From the NCBI RefSeq assembly GCF_003992615.1, contig NZ_RZMY01000018.1, positions 350,201 to 414,200 on the forward strand: a DNA stretch of 64,000 nt. Reading direction: 5' to 3'. How positions within the stretch are numbered: position 1 is the stretch's first letter; each line of letters opens with the position of its first letter. The stretch is from Flagellimonas beolgyonensis (GTDB lineage: Bacteria; Bacteroidota; Bacteroidia; Flavobacteriales; Flavobacteriaceae). The translations under genes and the position numbers were made by a program. Below are positions 24,999 through 33,660 of the stretch, piece after piece. The notes under the pieces were generated by a model. That model saw only the letters and a list, made by a program, of their open reading frames with translations, was not told the origin of the DNA and searched no databases.

Positions 24999-26366
24999 TT
25001 GTTTCAACAGTACACCAAAGAGTTTGCCTATAATTTAAAATTGTCCTATCCCGTCATTTTGGGGATGTTGGGACATACCTTTGTGGCTTTTGCCGACAAC
25101 ATTATGGTGGGGCAATTGGGAACTGCCGAACTTGCAGCGGTATCGTTGGGCAACAGCTTTGTGTTCATTGCCATGTCGTTGGGTATTGGTTTTTCAACGG
25201 CCATAACACCGTTGGTGGCCGAGGCAGATGGCGCTGGGGACCAAGCTGCTGGCAAAAAGGCCTTGAAACATGGTTTGGTGTTGTGTACCCTATTGGGATT
25301 GTCCCTTTTCGGGATCATATTGCTCAGTAGACCTTTGATGTACCACATGGAACAGCCGCCCGAGGTGGTGGAATTGGCAATGCCCTATTTGGAGTTGGTG
25401 GCCTTCTCCTTGGTGCCCTTGATCATTTTTCAGGCATTCAAACAATTTTCCGAAGGACTTTCCCAGACCAAATACCCCATGTATGCCACTATTTTGGCCA
25501 ATGTGGTGAACATTACGCTGAATTACCTGTTCATTTTCGGTTCTTTTGGATTTCCAAAACTGGGCATTGTGGGTGCAGCGATCGGTACCTTGGCCTCGCG
25601 GGCAATCATGGTACTTTATATTTGGTATTTGCTGAAGCGAAAAGATAAGTTTAAACCGTACGTGACCCATTTCAATTTTAGGACCATTGAGGAAAAGATG
25701 ATCAAAAAGATCATCAGCCTTGGTTTCCCATCCGCACTGCAAATGTTTTTTGAAGTGGCCATTTTTACAGCGGCCATTTGGTTGAGCGGCGTGTTGGGCA
25801 AAAATGCCCAGGCGGCCAACCAGATTGCCCTCAACCTGAGCAGTATGACCTTTATGGTGGGTATGGGACTCAGTGTAGCGGCCATGGTACGGGTCGGTAA
25901 TCAAAAAGGGTTGCAAAATTTCAGGGAATTGAAACGAATTGCCGAATCCATTTTCTTTTTGACCTTTTTGTTGGAGGTGGTCTTTGCCCTTCTCTTTTTA
26001 GTGGGGCGCTATTGGTTTCCTACCATTTATTTGGATGTGGACGACATTGTTAACCAGGCAGATAATACCGAAGTGATACTAATTGCGGCCAAACTGTTGT
26101 TGGTGGCTGCCTTTTTTCAGATTTCCGATGGCCTTCAGGTAGTGGTATTGGGTGCCCTACGCGGCTTACAGGATGTTAAAGTGCCCACGTTGATTACCTT
26201 TGTGGCGTATTGGCTCATTGGTTTTCCCACCAGTTTTTATTTGGGACTGTACACCGATTTGGCCAGCACTGGAATTTGGATCGGGCTGCTTTCGGGGTTA
26301 ACAGCATCTGCGGTAATGTTGTATCTTCGATTCCGGTTTTTGACCCAAAAATTGATCACTCAATAA
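24999..26366 (+). CDS. MATE family multidrug/Na+ efflux transporter
   Basis: A 455-residue inner-membrane antiporter with about 12 hydrophobic segments in two six-helix halves, NorM-like. The N-terminal half has the family segment GHTFVAFADNIMVGQLGTAELAAVSLGNS. The second half has ALQMFFEVAIFTAAIWLSG and the QIALNLSSMTFMVGMGLSVAAMVRVGN region. The start is TTG at 24999 (FQQYTKEFAYNLKLSYPV follows), as no closer ATG fits. It is the first gene of a short plus-strand run leading into the 75-residue protein and PAP2. Exports cationic drugs or metabolites; substrate not predictable. Confidence 0.93.
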   Translation: MFQQYTKEFAYNLKLSYPVILGMLGHTFVAFADNIMVGQLGTAELAAVSLGNSFVFIAMSLGIGFSTAITPLVAEADGAGDQAAGKKALKHGLVLCTLLGLSLFGIILLSRPLMYHMEQPPEVVELAMPYLELVAFSLVPLIIFQAFKQFSEGLSQTKYPMYATILANVVNITLNYLFIFGSFGFPKLGIVGAAIGTLASRAIMVLYIWYLLKRKDKFKPYVTHFNFRTIEEKMIKKIISLGFPSALQMFFEVAIFTAAIWLSGVLGKNAQAANQIALNLSSMTFMVGMGLSVAAMVRVGNQKGLQNFRELKRIAESIFFLTFLLEVVFALLFLVGRYWFPTIYLDVDDIVNQADNTEVILIAAKLLLVAAFFQISDGLQVVVLGALRGLQDVKVPTLITFVAYWLIGFPTSFYLGLYTDLASTGIWIGLLSGLTASAVMLYLRFRFLTQKLITQ

Positions 26367-26403
26367 TCAGCATTCCAAATTTTGGAACAGAATTAAGGAA
26401 CAT

Positions 26404-26631
26404 ATGGAACTACCTAAATTTTTATTGGCGGACAACACGGATTATCCCGAGGCCATTTTTATTGTCCATACCGAATTTCCACGCTTCATCATCAATCTCG
26501 AAAATGATGAGGTGGAATGGCTGGAAGAATTTTCCAAAGAGGATGAGACCGATTTAATGGAAGAAACAGAAAGCTTGATAGAAGCCGCCACGGCATTTTA
26601 CGATCGCGAAGTCTCAAGATACGATGCCTAA
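26404..26631 (+). CDS. Small acidic conserved protein, 75 aa
   Basis: Function unknown. It starts MELPKFLLADNTDYPEAIFIVHTE and is strongly acidic, with a Glu/Asp-rich helix (about residues 40-62). No signal or membrane segment. Its stop overlaps the PAP2 start by one base (TAATG), giving translational coupling, and it lies 37 bases after the MATE gene. The tidy coupling and full-length reading frame argue that it is real. The 'LADNTDYPEAIFIVHTEFPRF' opening looks like a conserved flavobacterial signature, but I cannot name a family. Confidence 0.7.
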   Translation: MELPKFLLADNTDYPEAIFIVHTEFPRFIINLENDEVEWLEEFSKEDETDLMEETESLIEAATAFYDREVSRYDA

Positions 26632-27200
26632 TGTTGGATCAACTCCTACAACTGGATAAAGAACTTTTTCTCTTCCTGAATGGGATCGGGACCGAAACCT
26701 GGGACGGTTTTTGGATGTTCATGACCACTACCCGCAATTCGGCACCACTTTATCTGTTGCTATTATACCTCACCTATCGCCATTTTGGTTGGAAAAAGAC
26801 TGGAATTGTATTGGTCGCCATCGCTTTACTGATTACCTGCACCGATCAATTGTCCAACTTTTTTAAATATGGGGTTGGCCGTTTACGACCATGTCATGAT
26901 CCCGAAGTGAGTGGGGTCATGCGTTTGGTGAAAAGCTATTGTGGTGGACAGTTCGGCTATTTTTCGGCCCATGCTGCCAATTCCTTTGGTCCGGCCATTT
27001 TTTTTACGGTCCTATTTCGAAATAAGGTGAAATACATCTCCCTTATACTTATTATTTGGGCTTGCCTTGTGGCGTACAGTAGAATTTACATCGGCGTGCA
27101 TTATCCCTTGGACGTGTTCACGGGTGCTTTGGTGGGGTCGCTCTTTGGGTGGTTGTTTGCCAAGTTGGCTATATTTGCTTTTCAAAAAATAGGAACATGA
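26631..27200 (+). CDS. PAP2-family membrane phosphatase
   Basis: A 189-residue integral membrane lipid phosphatase with about five membrane segments. It has the three acid-phosphatase motifs: KYGVGRLRP (79-87), FSAHAANS (catalytic His114, a variant of the usual PSGH) and SRIYIGVHYPLD (150-161). Family members dephosphorylate undecaprenyl-PP, phosphatidylglycerol-P or lipid A. It is coupled to genes on both sides, with its stop overlapping the glycosyltransferase start as ATGA. The neighbouring polyprenyl-linked transferases suggest a lipid-carrier or lipid A role. Confidence 0.92.
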   Translation: MLDQLLQLDKELFLFLNGIGTETWDGFWMFMTTTRNSAPLYLLLLYLTYRHFGWKKTGIVLVAIALLITCTDQLSNFFKYGVGRLRPCHDPEVSGVMRLVKSYCGGQFGYFSAHAANSFGPAIFFTVLFRNKVKYISLILIIWACLVAYSRIYIGVHYPLDVFTGALVGSLFGWLFAKLAIFAFQKIGT

Positions 27201-28855
27201 TTTCTACTGCCAGATACTGGTTTTTTATTTGCCTGATTGTTCTGGTGTACATCATGGGCATGTTTGTAACCCTGTTTGAAAACGATTCCGCCCAATTTGC
27301 CGTGATGGCCATGCGGATGGTGCAGGAGAATGATTTCCTCAGCCTTTTCAAAGGCCCCGAGGAATATCTGGACAAGCCCCACATGCATTATTGGCTGGCG
27401 GCGATTTCCTATAAAATTTTTGGCATTCACGATTGGGCCTACCGAATTCCTGGAATTTTGGCCACATTATTGGGGGCATACAGTTGTTTTGGCCTCGGAA
27501 AATTGCTCTACAATAAAGAGGTGGGTCGATATGCTTCATTGATTTTTATGACAGCCCAGACCATTGTACTGGCCAATATCGATGTCCGCACCGATGCCGT
27601 GTTGACTGGCTTTGCTATTTTCGCTATTTGGCAATTGGTAGCGTTTATTGAAAAGGATTCACTTAAGAATATTGCTCTGGGCGCTTTTGGTGCCGGAATG
27701 GCTTTTTCCACTAAAGGGCAAATTGCTTTGGTAGTGATTGGGGTGTCGTTGTTATGCCATTTAGCCTATACCCGAAAATGGCAACGATTGCTCAGTTGGA
27801 AATTGTTCGTGGCCCTATTGGTCTTTGCCATAACAATTTCACCCATGCTGTACGCCTATTACCATCAATTTGATTTGCATCCAGAAAAAGTGATTCGTGG
27901 GAAAGATCACCGAAGTGGCATCTTCTTTATTTTTTGGGAGCAGAGTTTTGAGCGGATGAGTGGGGAAGGTGTAGGGAAGAACAGTAGCGATTTCTTTTTC
28001 TTCTTTCATACTTTTTTGTGGGTGTTTTTACCTTGGACGGTTTTGGCTTTGATAGGGTATTGGAACCAACTGAAGATATTTTGGCAAGCCAAATTTGCCT
28101 ACAAACCCAACCTGGAGTTTTTGACTTTGGGCGGGATTTCCATCCTGTTTCTACTTATCAGTTTTGCGCAGTTCAAACTGCCACATTACATGAATATTTT
28201 AATGCCTTTGTACGCCATTCTATCGGCTGCTTTCCTTTATACATTGCACCAGCAGGAAAAATTGAAAATGGCCAAGGTAATCTTGGGCTTTCAATATTTT
28301 ATATTGGGTCTGGTGATGATGTTTGCAGTGTTGGTCAGTTTTTATGTGTTTCCGTTGGGACATTGGTATGGTTATGCGCTTTTGATTGCGGCTTTGTTGT
28401 TGGTGCTCTATTTCATCATGAAAAAGGATGCGACCTACGCTAAAATTGCCACTGTGGCCGTCCTCAGCTCTGTGTTGCTGAATGGGGTGATGAATACCCA
28501 ATTCTACCCAAAACTGCTCGAATACCAAGGCGGTTCCTCGATGGCGGAAAAGGTGAAGGAAAATAATATTCCTGTGGATAATATCTACAAAATCACCACA
28601 AGGCATACTTGGGCTTTGGATTTTTACAACCAAAATCCCGTAAATATCATTTCAGTAAACGATTTGAAGGCCAAAAACGATGTTTGGGTATATGCAGATG
28701 ATCAAGAATTGGAGCAATTACAGAAAAATGGCATTGTTTGGACCGACCAGATTACAGTAGATCAGTTCCGAATCACACGACTTCAGATCAAATTTTTGAA
28801 TCCGGATACCCGTCAGGATAAACTGAACCAAATGCATCTGGTTCATTTGGAATGA
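27197..28855 (+). CDS. GT39/ArnT-like membrane glycosyltransferase
   Basis: A 552-residue transferase of the GT-C fold with about 12 membrane segments, related to ArnT and protein mannosyltransferases, which use polyprenyl-phosphate sugars on the periplasmic side. The first loop has the acidic catalytic region LFENDSAQFAVMAMRM; DKPHMHYWL and GIHDWAYRIP follow, as in ArnT relatives. I place the start at ATG 27197, which overlaps the PAP2 stop. An upstream in-frame ATG at 27149 lies inside PAP2. It converges on, and overlaps by 13 bases, the flippase gene. The likely job is adding a sugar to lipid A or another surface lipid. Confidence 0.88.
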   Translation: MISTARYWFFICLIVLVYIMGMFVTLFENDSAQFAVMAMRMVQENDFLSLFKGPEEYLDKPHMHYWLAAISYKIFGIHDWAYRIPGILATLLGAYSCFGLGKLLYNKEVGRYASLIFMTAQTIVLANIDVRTDAVLTGFAIFAIWQLVAFIEKDSLKNIALGAFGAGMAFSTKGQIALVVIGVSLLCHLAYTRKWQRLLSWKLFVALLVFAITISPMLYAYYHQFDLHPEKVIRGKDHRSGIFFIFWEQSFERMSGEGVGKNSSDFFFFFHTFLWVFLPWTVLALIGYWNQLKIFWQAKFAYKPNLEFLTLGGISILFLLISFAQFKLPHYMNILMPLYAILSAAFLYTLHQQEKLKMAKVILGFQYFILGLVMMFAVLVSFYVFPLGHWYGYALLIAALLLVLYFIMKKDATYAKIATVAVLSSVLLNGVMNTQFYPKLLEYQGGSSMAEKVKENNIPVDNIYKITTRHTWALDFYNQNPVNIISVNDLKAKNDVWVYADDQELEQLQKNGIVWTDQITVDQFRITRLQIKFLNPDTRQDKLNQMHLVHLE

Positions 28856-29724
28856 TCCACGGATTCCAAATCGGGCTTTTTGAAATGGTACCAAATCCCA
28901 AAGAAGGAGGTGAGCGCTGTGATCATAAAGAATGTAAAACTGATACTGATGGAGAAGTTTTCATTCAATCCCAACCACTCAGCACCATATAAAAAAGTGA
29001 CTTCCCGACTTCCGATGCCCCCGATGGTCAATGGAATGACCGATACAATGGAGGATACCAAGAATACAAACAAATATTCCAAGGTGTCAAGCTCAATGGA
29101 AAGCGCGTTCAAAATAAAAAGCACACAGCCCAATTGGGCCAATTGTACCAGGGCCGAATACCCAAACGATTGCCAAAAAACCGGTAGGACAGTGGGGAAA
29201 AACATTTTGTTCACAAACCAAAACACGATCGCGCTCAATGGGATGGCAGCTAAGAACAACCAAAAGAAGGGCTGGAGAAAACTGTTTTCGGACAATAAGG
29301 CCAGGCCACAGGCATACATAAATAACAACAACATGCCACTTAAACGATCCAACAGCAGACTGGAAACCACTTTTTTGGTACCGGGCTGATAGGCTTTTTG
29401 CACCACATACCCTTTGTAGGCATCTCCTCCAATGCCACCGGGCAGAAACAAATTATAGAACATGCCGAGCAGATATAGTCTTAGGTTGCTCAAATGGGAA
29501 AGCTTGGCCCCGATTTGATGAAAATAACCGTTCAATCGAAAGGCGGCAATTAGTTTTGAGAGTACAAAAAACAACAAGGCTAGGAAAAGATAAAGAGGGT
29601 CACTTTTCTTCAGCGTTTCCCAAACATCTTTAAAATCAATTTTGGTGAAAATAAAATAGATCAGTGCGGCACTGATTATGATTTTTAAGGCCGTGATGGC
29701 CTTTTTACGCCCCTTTTCCGTCAC
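28843..29724 (-). CDS. LPG synthase-type transmembrane protein (putative lipid flippase)
   Basis: A 293-residue membrane protein of the lysylphosphatidylglycerol synthase TM family (AglD/MprF flippase-like). It has about eight hydrophobic segments and the characteristic FNLFLPGGIGGDAYKGYVV loop, then SSLLLDRLSGMLLLF and ILPLTIGGIGSREVTFLYG-like endings. The catalytic MprF synthase domain is absent. It overlaps the upstream GT2 by 20 bases. It probably moves lipid-linked sugars or glycolipids in the inner membrane, consistent with the adjacent polyprenyl-phosphate transferase. Confidence 0.82.
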   Translation of the reverse strand: MTEKGRKKAITALKIIISAALIYFIFTKIDFKDVWETLKKSDPLYLFLALLFFVLSKLIAAFRLNGYFHQIGAKLSHLSNLRLYLLGMFYNLFLPGGIGGDAYKGYVVQKAYQPGTKKVVSSLLLDRLSGMLLLFMYACGLALLSENSFLQPFFWLFLAAIPLSAIVFWFVNKMFFPTVLPVFWQSFGYSALVQLAQLGCVLFILNALSIELDTLEYLFVFLVSSIVSVIPLTIGGIGSREVTFLYGAEWLGLNENFSISISFTFFMITALTSFFGIWYHFKKPDLESVDHSK

Positions 29725-30667
29725 CTACAGTTATTTTTTTGATGCGATAAGGGCGTTTCTGCTGGGATTCGTAGTAGGTCCTGATCAGCAGTTCCATCAC
29801 AATCCCAATGGTGAACAATTGGATACCGCCCAAGATGAACATCACCCCAAAAATCAATAAGGGCCGTGTTCCAATGTCCTGACCGAATCCAAGTTTTACA
29901 ATAAGCAGATAAATGTTGATGAAAATACCCAGGATGACCAACAAGACCCCGAAGATGCCGAACAGATGGATAGGTCGTTGAAAGTATTTACGGATGAAGA
30001 GCAACAACATCATGTCGGCTACCACCTTGAAAACCCGTTCCAAACCATATTTGGAGACCCCGGCATGGCGGGCATGGTGTTTTACGGGTACCTGCTTGAT
30101 CTGGGCGCCTTCCAAATACGCCAATAAATTGATGAATCGGTGCATTTCACCGTAAAGGTTCAATCCCTTGGCAATATCCTTGGTGAACACTTTGAGGGCA
30201 CATCCATTATCCTTAATGTCCAGTTTGGTAACCCTTCGTACCATAAAGTTGGCAATCTTGGAAGGGATTTTCTTTACAAGGGAGTCCTTTCTTTTCTGTC
30301 GGATGCCCGTTACCACATCATACTCACCACTAACTGCATATTCCAACATGTGGGGGATGTCCGAAGGGTCGTTTTGCAGATCTCCGTCCATGGTGATGAT
30401 GTATTCCCCCTCGGCATAATCCAAACCTGCAGCCAAGGCAAGACTTTGCCCATAATTCTTTTTCAGTTCAATAAGATGGACCTTGTCATCGTCCATAGCC
30501 TTGACCTTCTTTCTTGTGGCATCGGTGGAAAAATCGTCGATGTAAACAATCTGGTAGTTGTAGCCCACAAGGCTCTCATGGATTTTTTGGGTCAACAGGA
30601 CCACGTTGTCCTCTTCGTTGTACAAAGGAACCACAATGGATAAAAGGGAATCGGTGACGGTGCTCAT
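29705..30667 (-). CDS. Polyprenyl-phosphate glycosyltransferase, GT2 (DPM1/GtrB/ArnC-like)
   Basis: A 320-residue transferase that loads a sugar onto undecaprenyl phosphate. The GT-A domain shows LSIVVPLYNEEDNV, YQIVYIDDFSTDAT and ITMDGDLQNDPSDIPHML (metal-binding Asp), then MHRFINLLAYLEGA. Two C-terminal membrane helices (about 235-260 and 268-295) are as in GtrB and ArnC. With the flippase and the convergent GT39 enzyme it forms a complete load-flip-transfer set. It is 35 bases downstream of meaB, so it may share its transcript. Confidence 0.9.
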   Translation of the reverse strand: MSTVTDSLLSIVVPLYNEEDNVVLLTQKIHESLVGYNYQIVYIDDFSTDATRKKVKAMDDDKVHLIELKKNYGQSLALAAGLDYAEGEYIITMDGDLQNDPSDIPHMLEYAVSGEYDVVTGIRQKRKDSLVKKIPSKIANFMVRRVTKLDIKDNGCALKVFTKDIAKGLNLYGEMHRFINLLAYLEGAQIKQVPVKHHARHAGVSKYGLERVFKVVADMMLLLFIRKYFQRPIHLFGIFGVLLVILGIFINIYLLIVKLGFGQDIGTRPLLIFGVMFILGGIQLFTIGIVMELLIRTYYESQQKRPYRIKKITVGDGKGA

Positions 30668-30702
30668 TCAGTATAAAATCTGTGCAAATTTATCGCTTTT
30701 AT

Positions 30703-31746
30703 TTAAAGTTCCTTGGTTATGTGCCCCAATAGGATTTTGGCCGCGTAAAAAGGGGATATTTTGCGCTCCTCCACATCGGTTAAAAGTTCCGCTTTGGCCT
30801 TCTGGAACGAAGGCCTTTGGTAAAAAAACTGTTTGATATGTTCATCCACGGTTTGAAGGAACCAATTTTTGTTTTGTGTTTTCCTGTTTTCTTCAAAATA
30901 GCCATTTTCCTTGTTCTGCCGGACAAATGCTTCCACCATGTGCCAAATCTCCAGAATACCAATGTTTTCGGTAGCAGAGCATTTCATCACCTTGGGCGTC
31001 CAGCCATTTGCTTTGGGAGGGTATAAATGCAGTGCCCGTGAAAATTCGGTCACTGCAAGTTTTGCCTTTTCGAGATTGCTGCCATCGGCCTTGTTGATGG
31101 CTATGGCATCGGCCATTTCCATGATGCCCCTTTTGATGCCTTGCAGTTCATCACCGGCTCCGGACAGTTTCAGTAGGAGGAAAAAATCCACCATACTGTG
31201 GACGGCGATCTCACTTTGGCCGACCCCTACGGTTTCGACCAAGATCACATCATAACCCGCGGCCTCACATAAAATGATACTTTCGCGGGTTTTTTGTGCA
31301 ACACCGCCCAATGAAGTGCCGGCGGGCGAGGGACGGATAAAGGCATTGGGATCCTTGGATAAGGACTGCATTCTTGTTTTGTCGCCCAAAATGCTGCCCT
31401 TGCTCAGGGAACTGCTGGGATCTACCGCCAAAACCGCTACCTTTTTTCCGAGGGAGGTAAGGGTGGTTCCCAAGGTTTCAATAAATGAACTTTTTCCGAC
31501 TCCCGGCACCCCTGTGATGCCCAGCCGGATGCTGTTGTTAGGTTGTGCCAGGCATTTTTCGATCAGTGCATTCGCCTTTTCAAAATGGGTGGGCTGCGTA
31601 CTTTCCAGTAGGGTGATGGCCTTGGCCAATAAAGCTTTGTTGCCGTTCACAATACCATCGGCAAGCTCCTCCACGGAAAGTTCCCGCTTACGAAGTGCTT
31701 TAATTTTAGAAATGGTGTTGCTGGGTCTGTTTTTTTCTGCTGCCAA
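30703..31746 (-). CDS. meaB: Methylmalonyl-CoA mutase-associated GTPase MeaB
   Basis: A G3E-type GTPase chaperone that guards and reloads adenosylcobalamin in methylmalonyl-CoA mutase. The 347-residue protein has the P-loop LGITGVPGVGKSS (about 75-87), VAVLAVDPSSSLSKGSILGDKTRM (base and switch region), ETVGVGQSE (Walker B-like) and NKADGSN (guanine specificity, NKxD). The mutase genes are not in the window, but a cobalamin adenosyltransferase occurs at 41893, so the coenzyme route is represented. It is the first gene of the minus-strand unit with the GT2 and flippase. Confidence 0.95.
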   Translation of the reverse strand: MAAEKNRPSNTISKIKALRKRELSVEELADGIVNGNKALLAKAITLLESTQPTHFEKANALIEKCLAQPNNSIRLGITGVPGVGKSSFIETLGTTLTSLGKKVAVLAVDPSSSLSKGSILGDKTRMQSLSKDPNAFIRPSPAGTSLGGVAQKTRESIILCEAAGYDVILVETVGVGQSEIAVHSMVDFFLLLKLSGAGDELQGIKRGIMEMADAIAINKADGSNLEKAKLAVTEFSRALHLYPPKANGWTPKVMKCSATENIGILEIWHMVEAFVRQNKENGYFEENRKTQNKNWFLQTVDEHIKQFFYQRPSFQKAKAELLTDVEERKISPFYAAKILLGHITKEL

Positions 31747-31906
31747 GTGAATGTATCCTTCAATTCATCACTAAGGTAAAAAGTTTTTATGGGTTATGGT
31801 GAAGAAGCAATGGCGGTAGTACTGTTTTGTCTTGCCTTTTCACATAAATTTAATAGCGGATTTGATGGTGTTCCTAAATCAAATTGGTATTTTCCCATAA
31901 ATGTTG

Positions 31907-31924
31907 AGTTGTTTTTGAACAACT
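31907..31924. promoter_or_regulatory. Palindrome upstream of the OsmC gene
   Basis: AGTTGTT-TTTG-AACAACT is a perfect 7-bp inverted repeat with a 4-base spacer, centred about 40 bases before the OsmC ATG. It is suitably placed for an operator or a leader hairpin. It does not match the classical OhrR box. The rest of the 209-base gap shows nothing recognised. Confidence 0.4.
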
Positions 31925-31955
31925 GGAACAGACGAACCCTTTAAACAATCACAAG

Positions 31956-32381
31956 ATGAAAACTATTTTTGAAGCCAAAGCTACAAATACGGGAGGTCGT
32001 TCGGGCCACGTGGAAAGTGAGGACGGAGTATTGGATTTTCCAATTTCCATGCCTTCTTCCAAAGGAAAGAAAGATCCTAAGTCCACCAATCCGGAAGAAC
32101 TCTTTGCTGCGGCATATTCCACCTGTTTTGCAGGTGCCTTGGAGGTTATCGCCAAAGAACATGGTGTTACCGATTTGGGCGATTTCAGTGTAACGGCTAC
32201 GGTTTCCTTCAATACAGAGGATGATGGCGCTTTTTTGGAAGCGACCTTGGATTCTTATTTGCCGACTGTGGACAAGAAGATGGGGGAAAAAATCATCAAC
32301 GGTGCCCACGAAATCTGTCCGTACAGCAAGGCAACAAGGGACAACATCACGGTTCATTTGAATTTGTTGTTGGACGAATAA
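31956..32381 (+). CDS. OsmC family peroxiredoxin-like protein
   Basis: A 141-residue OsmC/Ohr-fold enzyme that reduces organic hydroperoxides using two conserved cysteines, here Cys57 (AAAYSTCFAGAL) and Cys121 (GAHEICPYSKATRDN). The opening (FEAKATNTGGRSGHVESEDG) is typical of the OsmC branch with the usual LDFPISMP segment. Monocistronic, with a palindrome upstream and a strong hairpin terminator downstream. Stress induction is likely from family precedent. OsmC versus Ohr subtype is not certain. Confidence 0.93.
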   Translation: MKTIFEAKATNTGGRSGHVESEDGVLDFPISMPSSKGKKDPKSTNPEELFAAAYSTCFAGALEVIAKEHGVTDLGDFSVTATVSFNTEDDGAFLEATLDSYLPTVDKKMGEKIINGAHEICPYSKATRDNITVHLNLLLDE

Positions 32382-32403
32382 AAGGTGTAACTGCTTATAA
32401 ATG

Positions 32404-32436
32404 AATCCCGTCGAATTCAATCGGCGGGATTTTTTT
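32404..32436 (+). terminator. OsmC terminator
   Basis: AATCCCGTCGA (32404-32414) pairs with TCGGCGGGATT (32421-32431), an 11-bp stem with one G-U pair, followed by a run of six T. Confidence 0.85.
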
Positions 32437-32531
32437 GTTAAAAAGCATGAAATTTCACGCTAATTTGCAACGATGCATTTTTTGTATCGTCCTTAAGATG
32501 AACAACTAAAAAACCAAGCATAGAACCAAGT

Positions 32532-33068
32532 GTGTTCCATATCGAACTGGTAGAGCAGTGCAAGGCCAACAATCGACAGGCACAGCTTCAACTGTACCGT
32601 CAATATTGTGACGGAATGTTTGCCGTTGCCATGCGCTTTCTAAAAAATGTGGATGATGCAGAGGATGTGCTGCAGGAAGCCTTTATAAAAGCATTCCAAC
32701 GCATAGACCAGTTTCAGGGAGAGGTAACTTTCGGTGCTTGGTTAAAACGAATAGTGGTAAACGGTAGTATCGATTTCTTGAAGTCGAAACACCAGCGGAC
32801 CGTTGAGTTGGATGAAACTTACATGCATGTGGCCGATGATGAGGATTGGAACGTGGAACCGGGTATTTCGCTGGACCAAGTGAAAAAGGCCATTGAGGAA
32901 CTGCCGACCAAATATAAATATGTAGTACAGTTGTTCTTGGTGGAAGGATATGACCATGCGGAAATTTCCGAAATATTGGGCATTACGGAAACTGCCTCAC
33001 GAACTCGATTGTTGCGGGGCAAAACACAATTAAAGGAAAAACTAAAAGATTTGGCTTATGGCACGTGA
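32532..33068 (+). CDS. ECF-type RNA polymerase sigma factor
   Basis: A 178-residue sigma-70 family protein. Region 2 (about 10-80) has AMRFLKNVDDAEDVLQEAFIKAFQRIDQF, the core-binding and -10 recognition helices. Region 4 (about 115-170) has ELPTKYKYVVQLFLVEGYDHAEISEILGI, a helix-turn-helix. The start is GTG at 32532 (FHIELVEQCKANNR). Its stop overlaps the next gene by 11 bases, which makes the following membrane protein the natural candidate regulator. It probably directs an envelope-stress regulon and its own operon, by analogy with other ECF loci. Confidence 0.93.
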   Translation: MFHIELVEQCKANNRQAQLQLYRQYCDGMFAVAMRFLKNVDDAEDVLQEAFIKAFQRIDQFQGEVTFGAWLKRIVVNGSIDFLKSKHQRTVELDETYMHVADDEDWNVEPGISLDQVKKAIEELPTKYKYVVQLFLVEGYDHAEISEILGITETASRTRLLRGKTQLKEKLKDLAYGT

Positions 33069-33660
33069 TCTTAGGGAATTGTTCGAAAAAGAAAGGGAGC
33101 AAAAGCGCTTTCAGATGAAAGAAGGGCATGAGGACCGGTTCCTATCCAAGCTGGAAAAGGAGCTGCCCACGAATGCACCCAAAAAGCATAGACCCATTTG
33201 GTGGTTGCAGATAGCGGCCTCTGTTGTAGTGGCCGTGGGTCTAGCAATATATTTCATTGCATCGGGAAACGGCAATGAGGTGCCGGATGAAAAAGTGACT
33301 CTAGTAGATCGGGACAATCCCAGTGTACAGCCTCAGAGCATTTCTTTGGGCGATTTATCGCCAGACCTTAAAAAAATAGAGACCTATTATACCACAAACA
33401 TCAACCTGCAACTGTCCGATCTGGAAATTGATCCGGATAACAAGGAGCTAATGGACAGCTATATGGATCGTTTGGCAGAACTGAACAAAGAATACCAACG
33501 GTTGAACCAGGAGTTGAATCAAATGGGCCCCAATGATCAAACGATAGGTGCCCTGATAAATAATCTACAGCTTAGGCTGCAGTTGTTGCAAAAACTAAAA
33601 ACAAAGTTGAATCAATTAAAATCATCAAAAAATGAACAGGAATCGTCTAATATTGTGTAG
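33058..33660 (+). CDS. Putative membrane anti-sigma factor, 200 aa
   Basis: Single-pass protein: a charged cytoplasmic N-terminus of about 43 residues, a membrane helix at about 46-67 (WWLQIAASVVVAVGLAIYF), and a periplasmic coiled-coil-prone region rich in Leu, Asn and Gln (from about 100). The N-terminus lacks the HxxxCxxC zinc motif of classical anti-sigma domains, so assignment rests on topology and on overlap with the sigma gene. The 3' end overlaps the DUF4097 gene by 29 bases, showing a tightly coupled three-gene operon. Confidence 0.75.
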   Translation: MARDLRELFEKEREQKRFQMKEGHEDRFLSKLEKELPTNAPKKHRPIWWLQIAASVVVAVGLAIYFIASGNGNEVPDEKVTLVDRDNPSVQPQSISLGDLSPDLKKIETYYTTNINLQLSDLEIDPDNKELMDSYMDRLAELNKEYQRLNQELNQMGPNDQTIGALINNLQLRLQLLQKLKTKLNQLKSSKNEQESSNIV

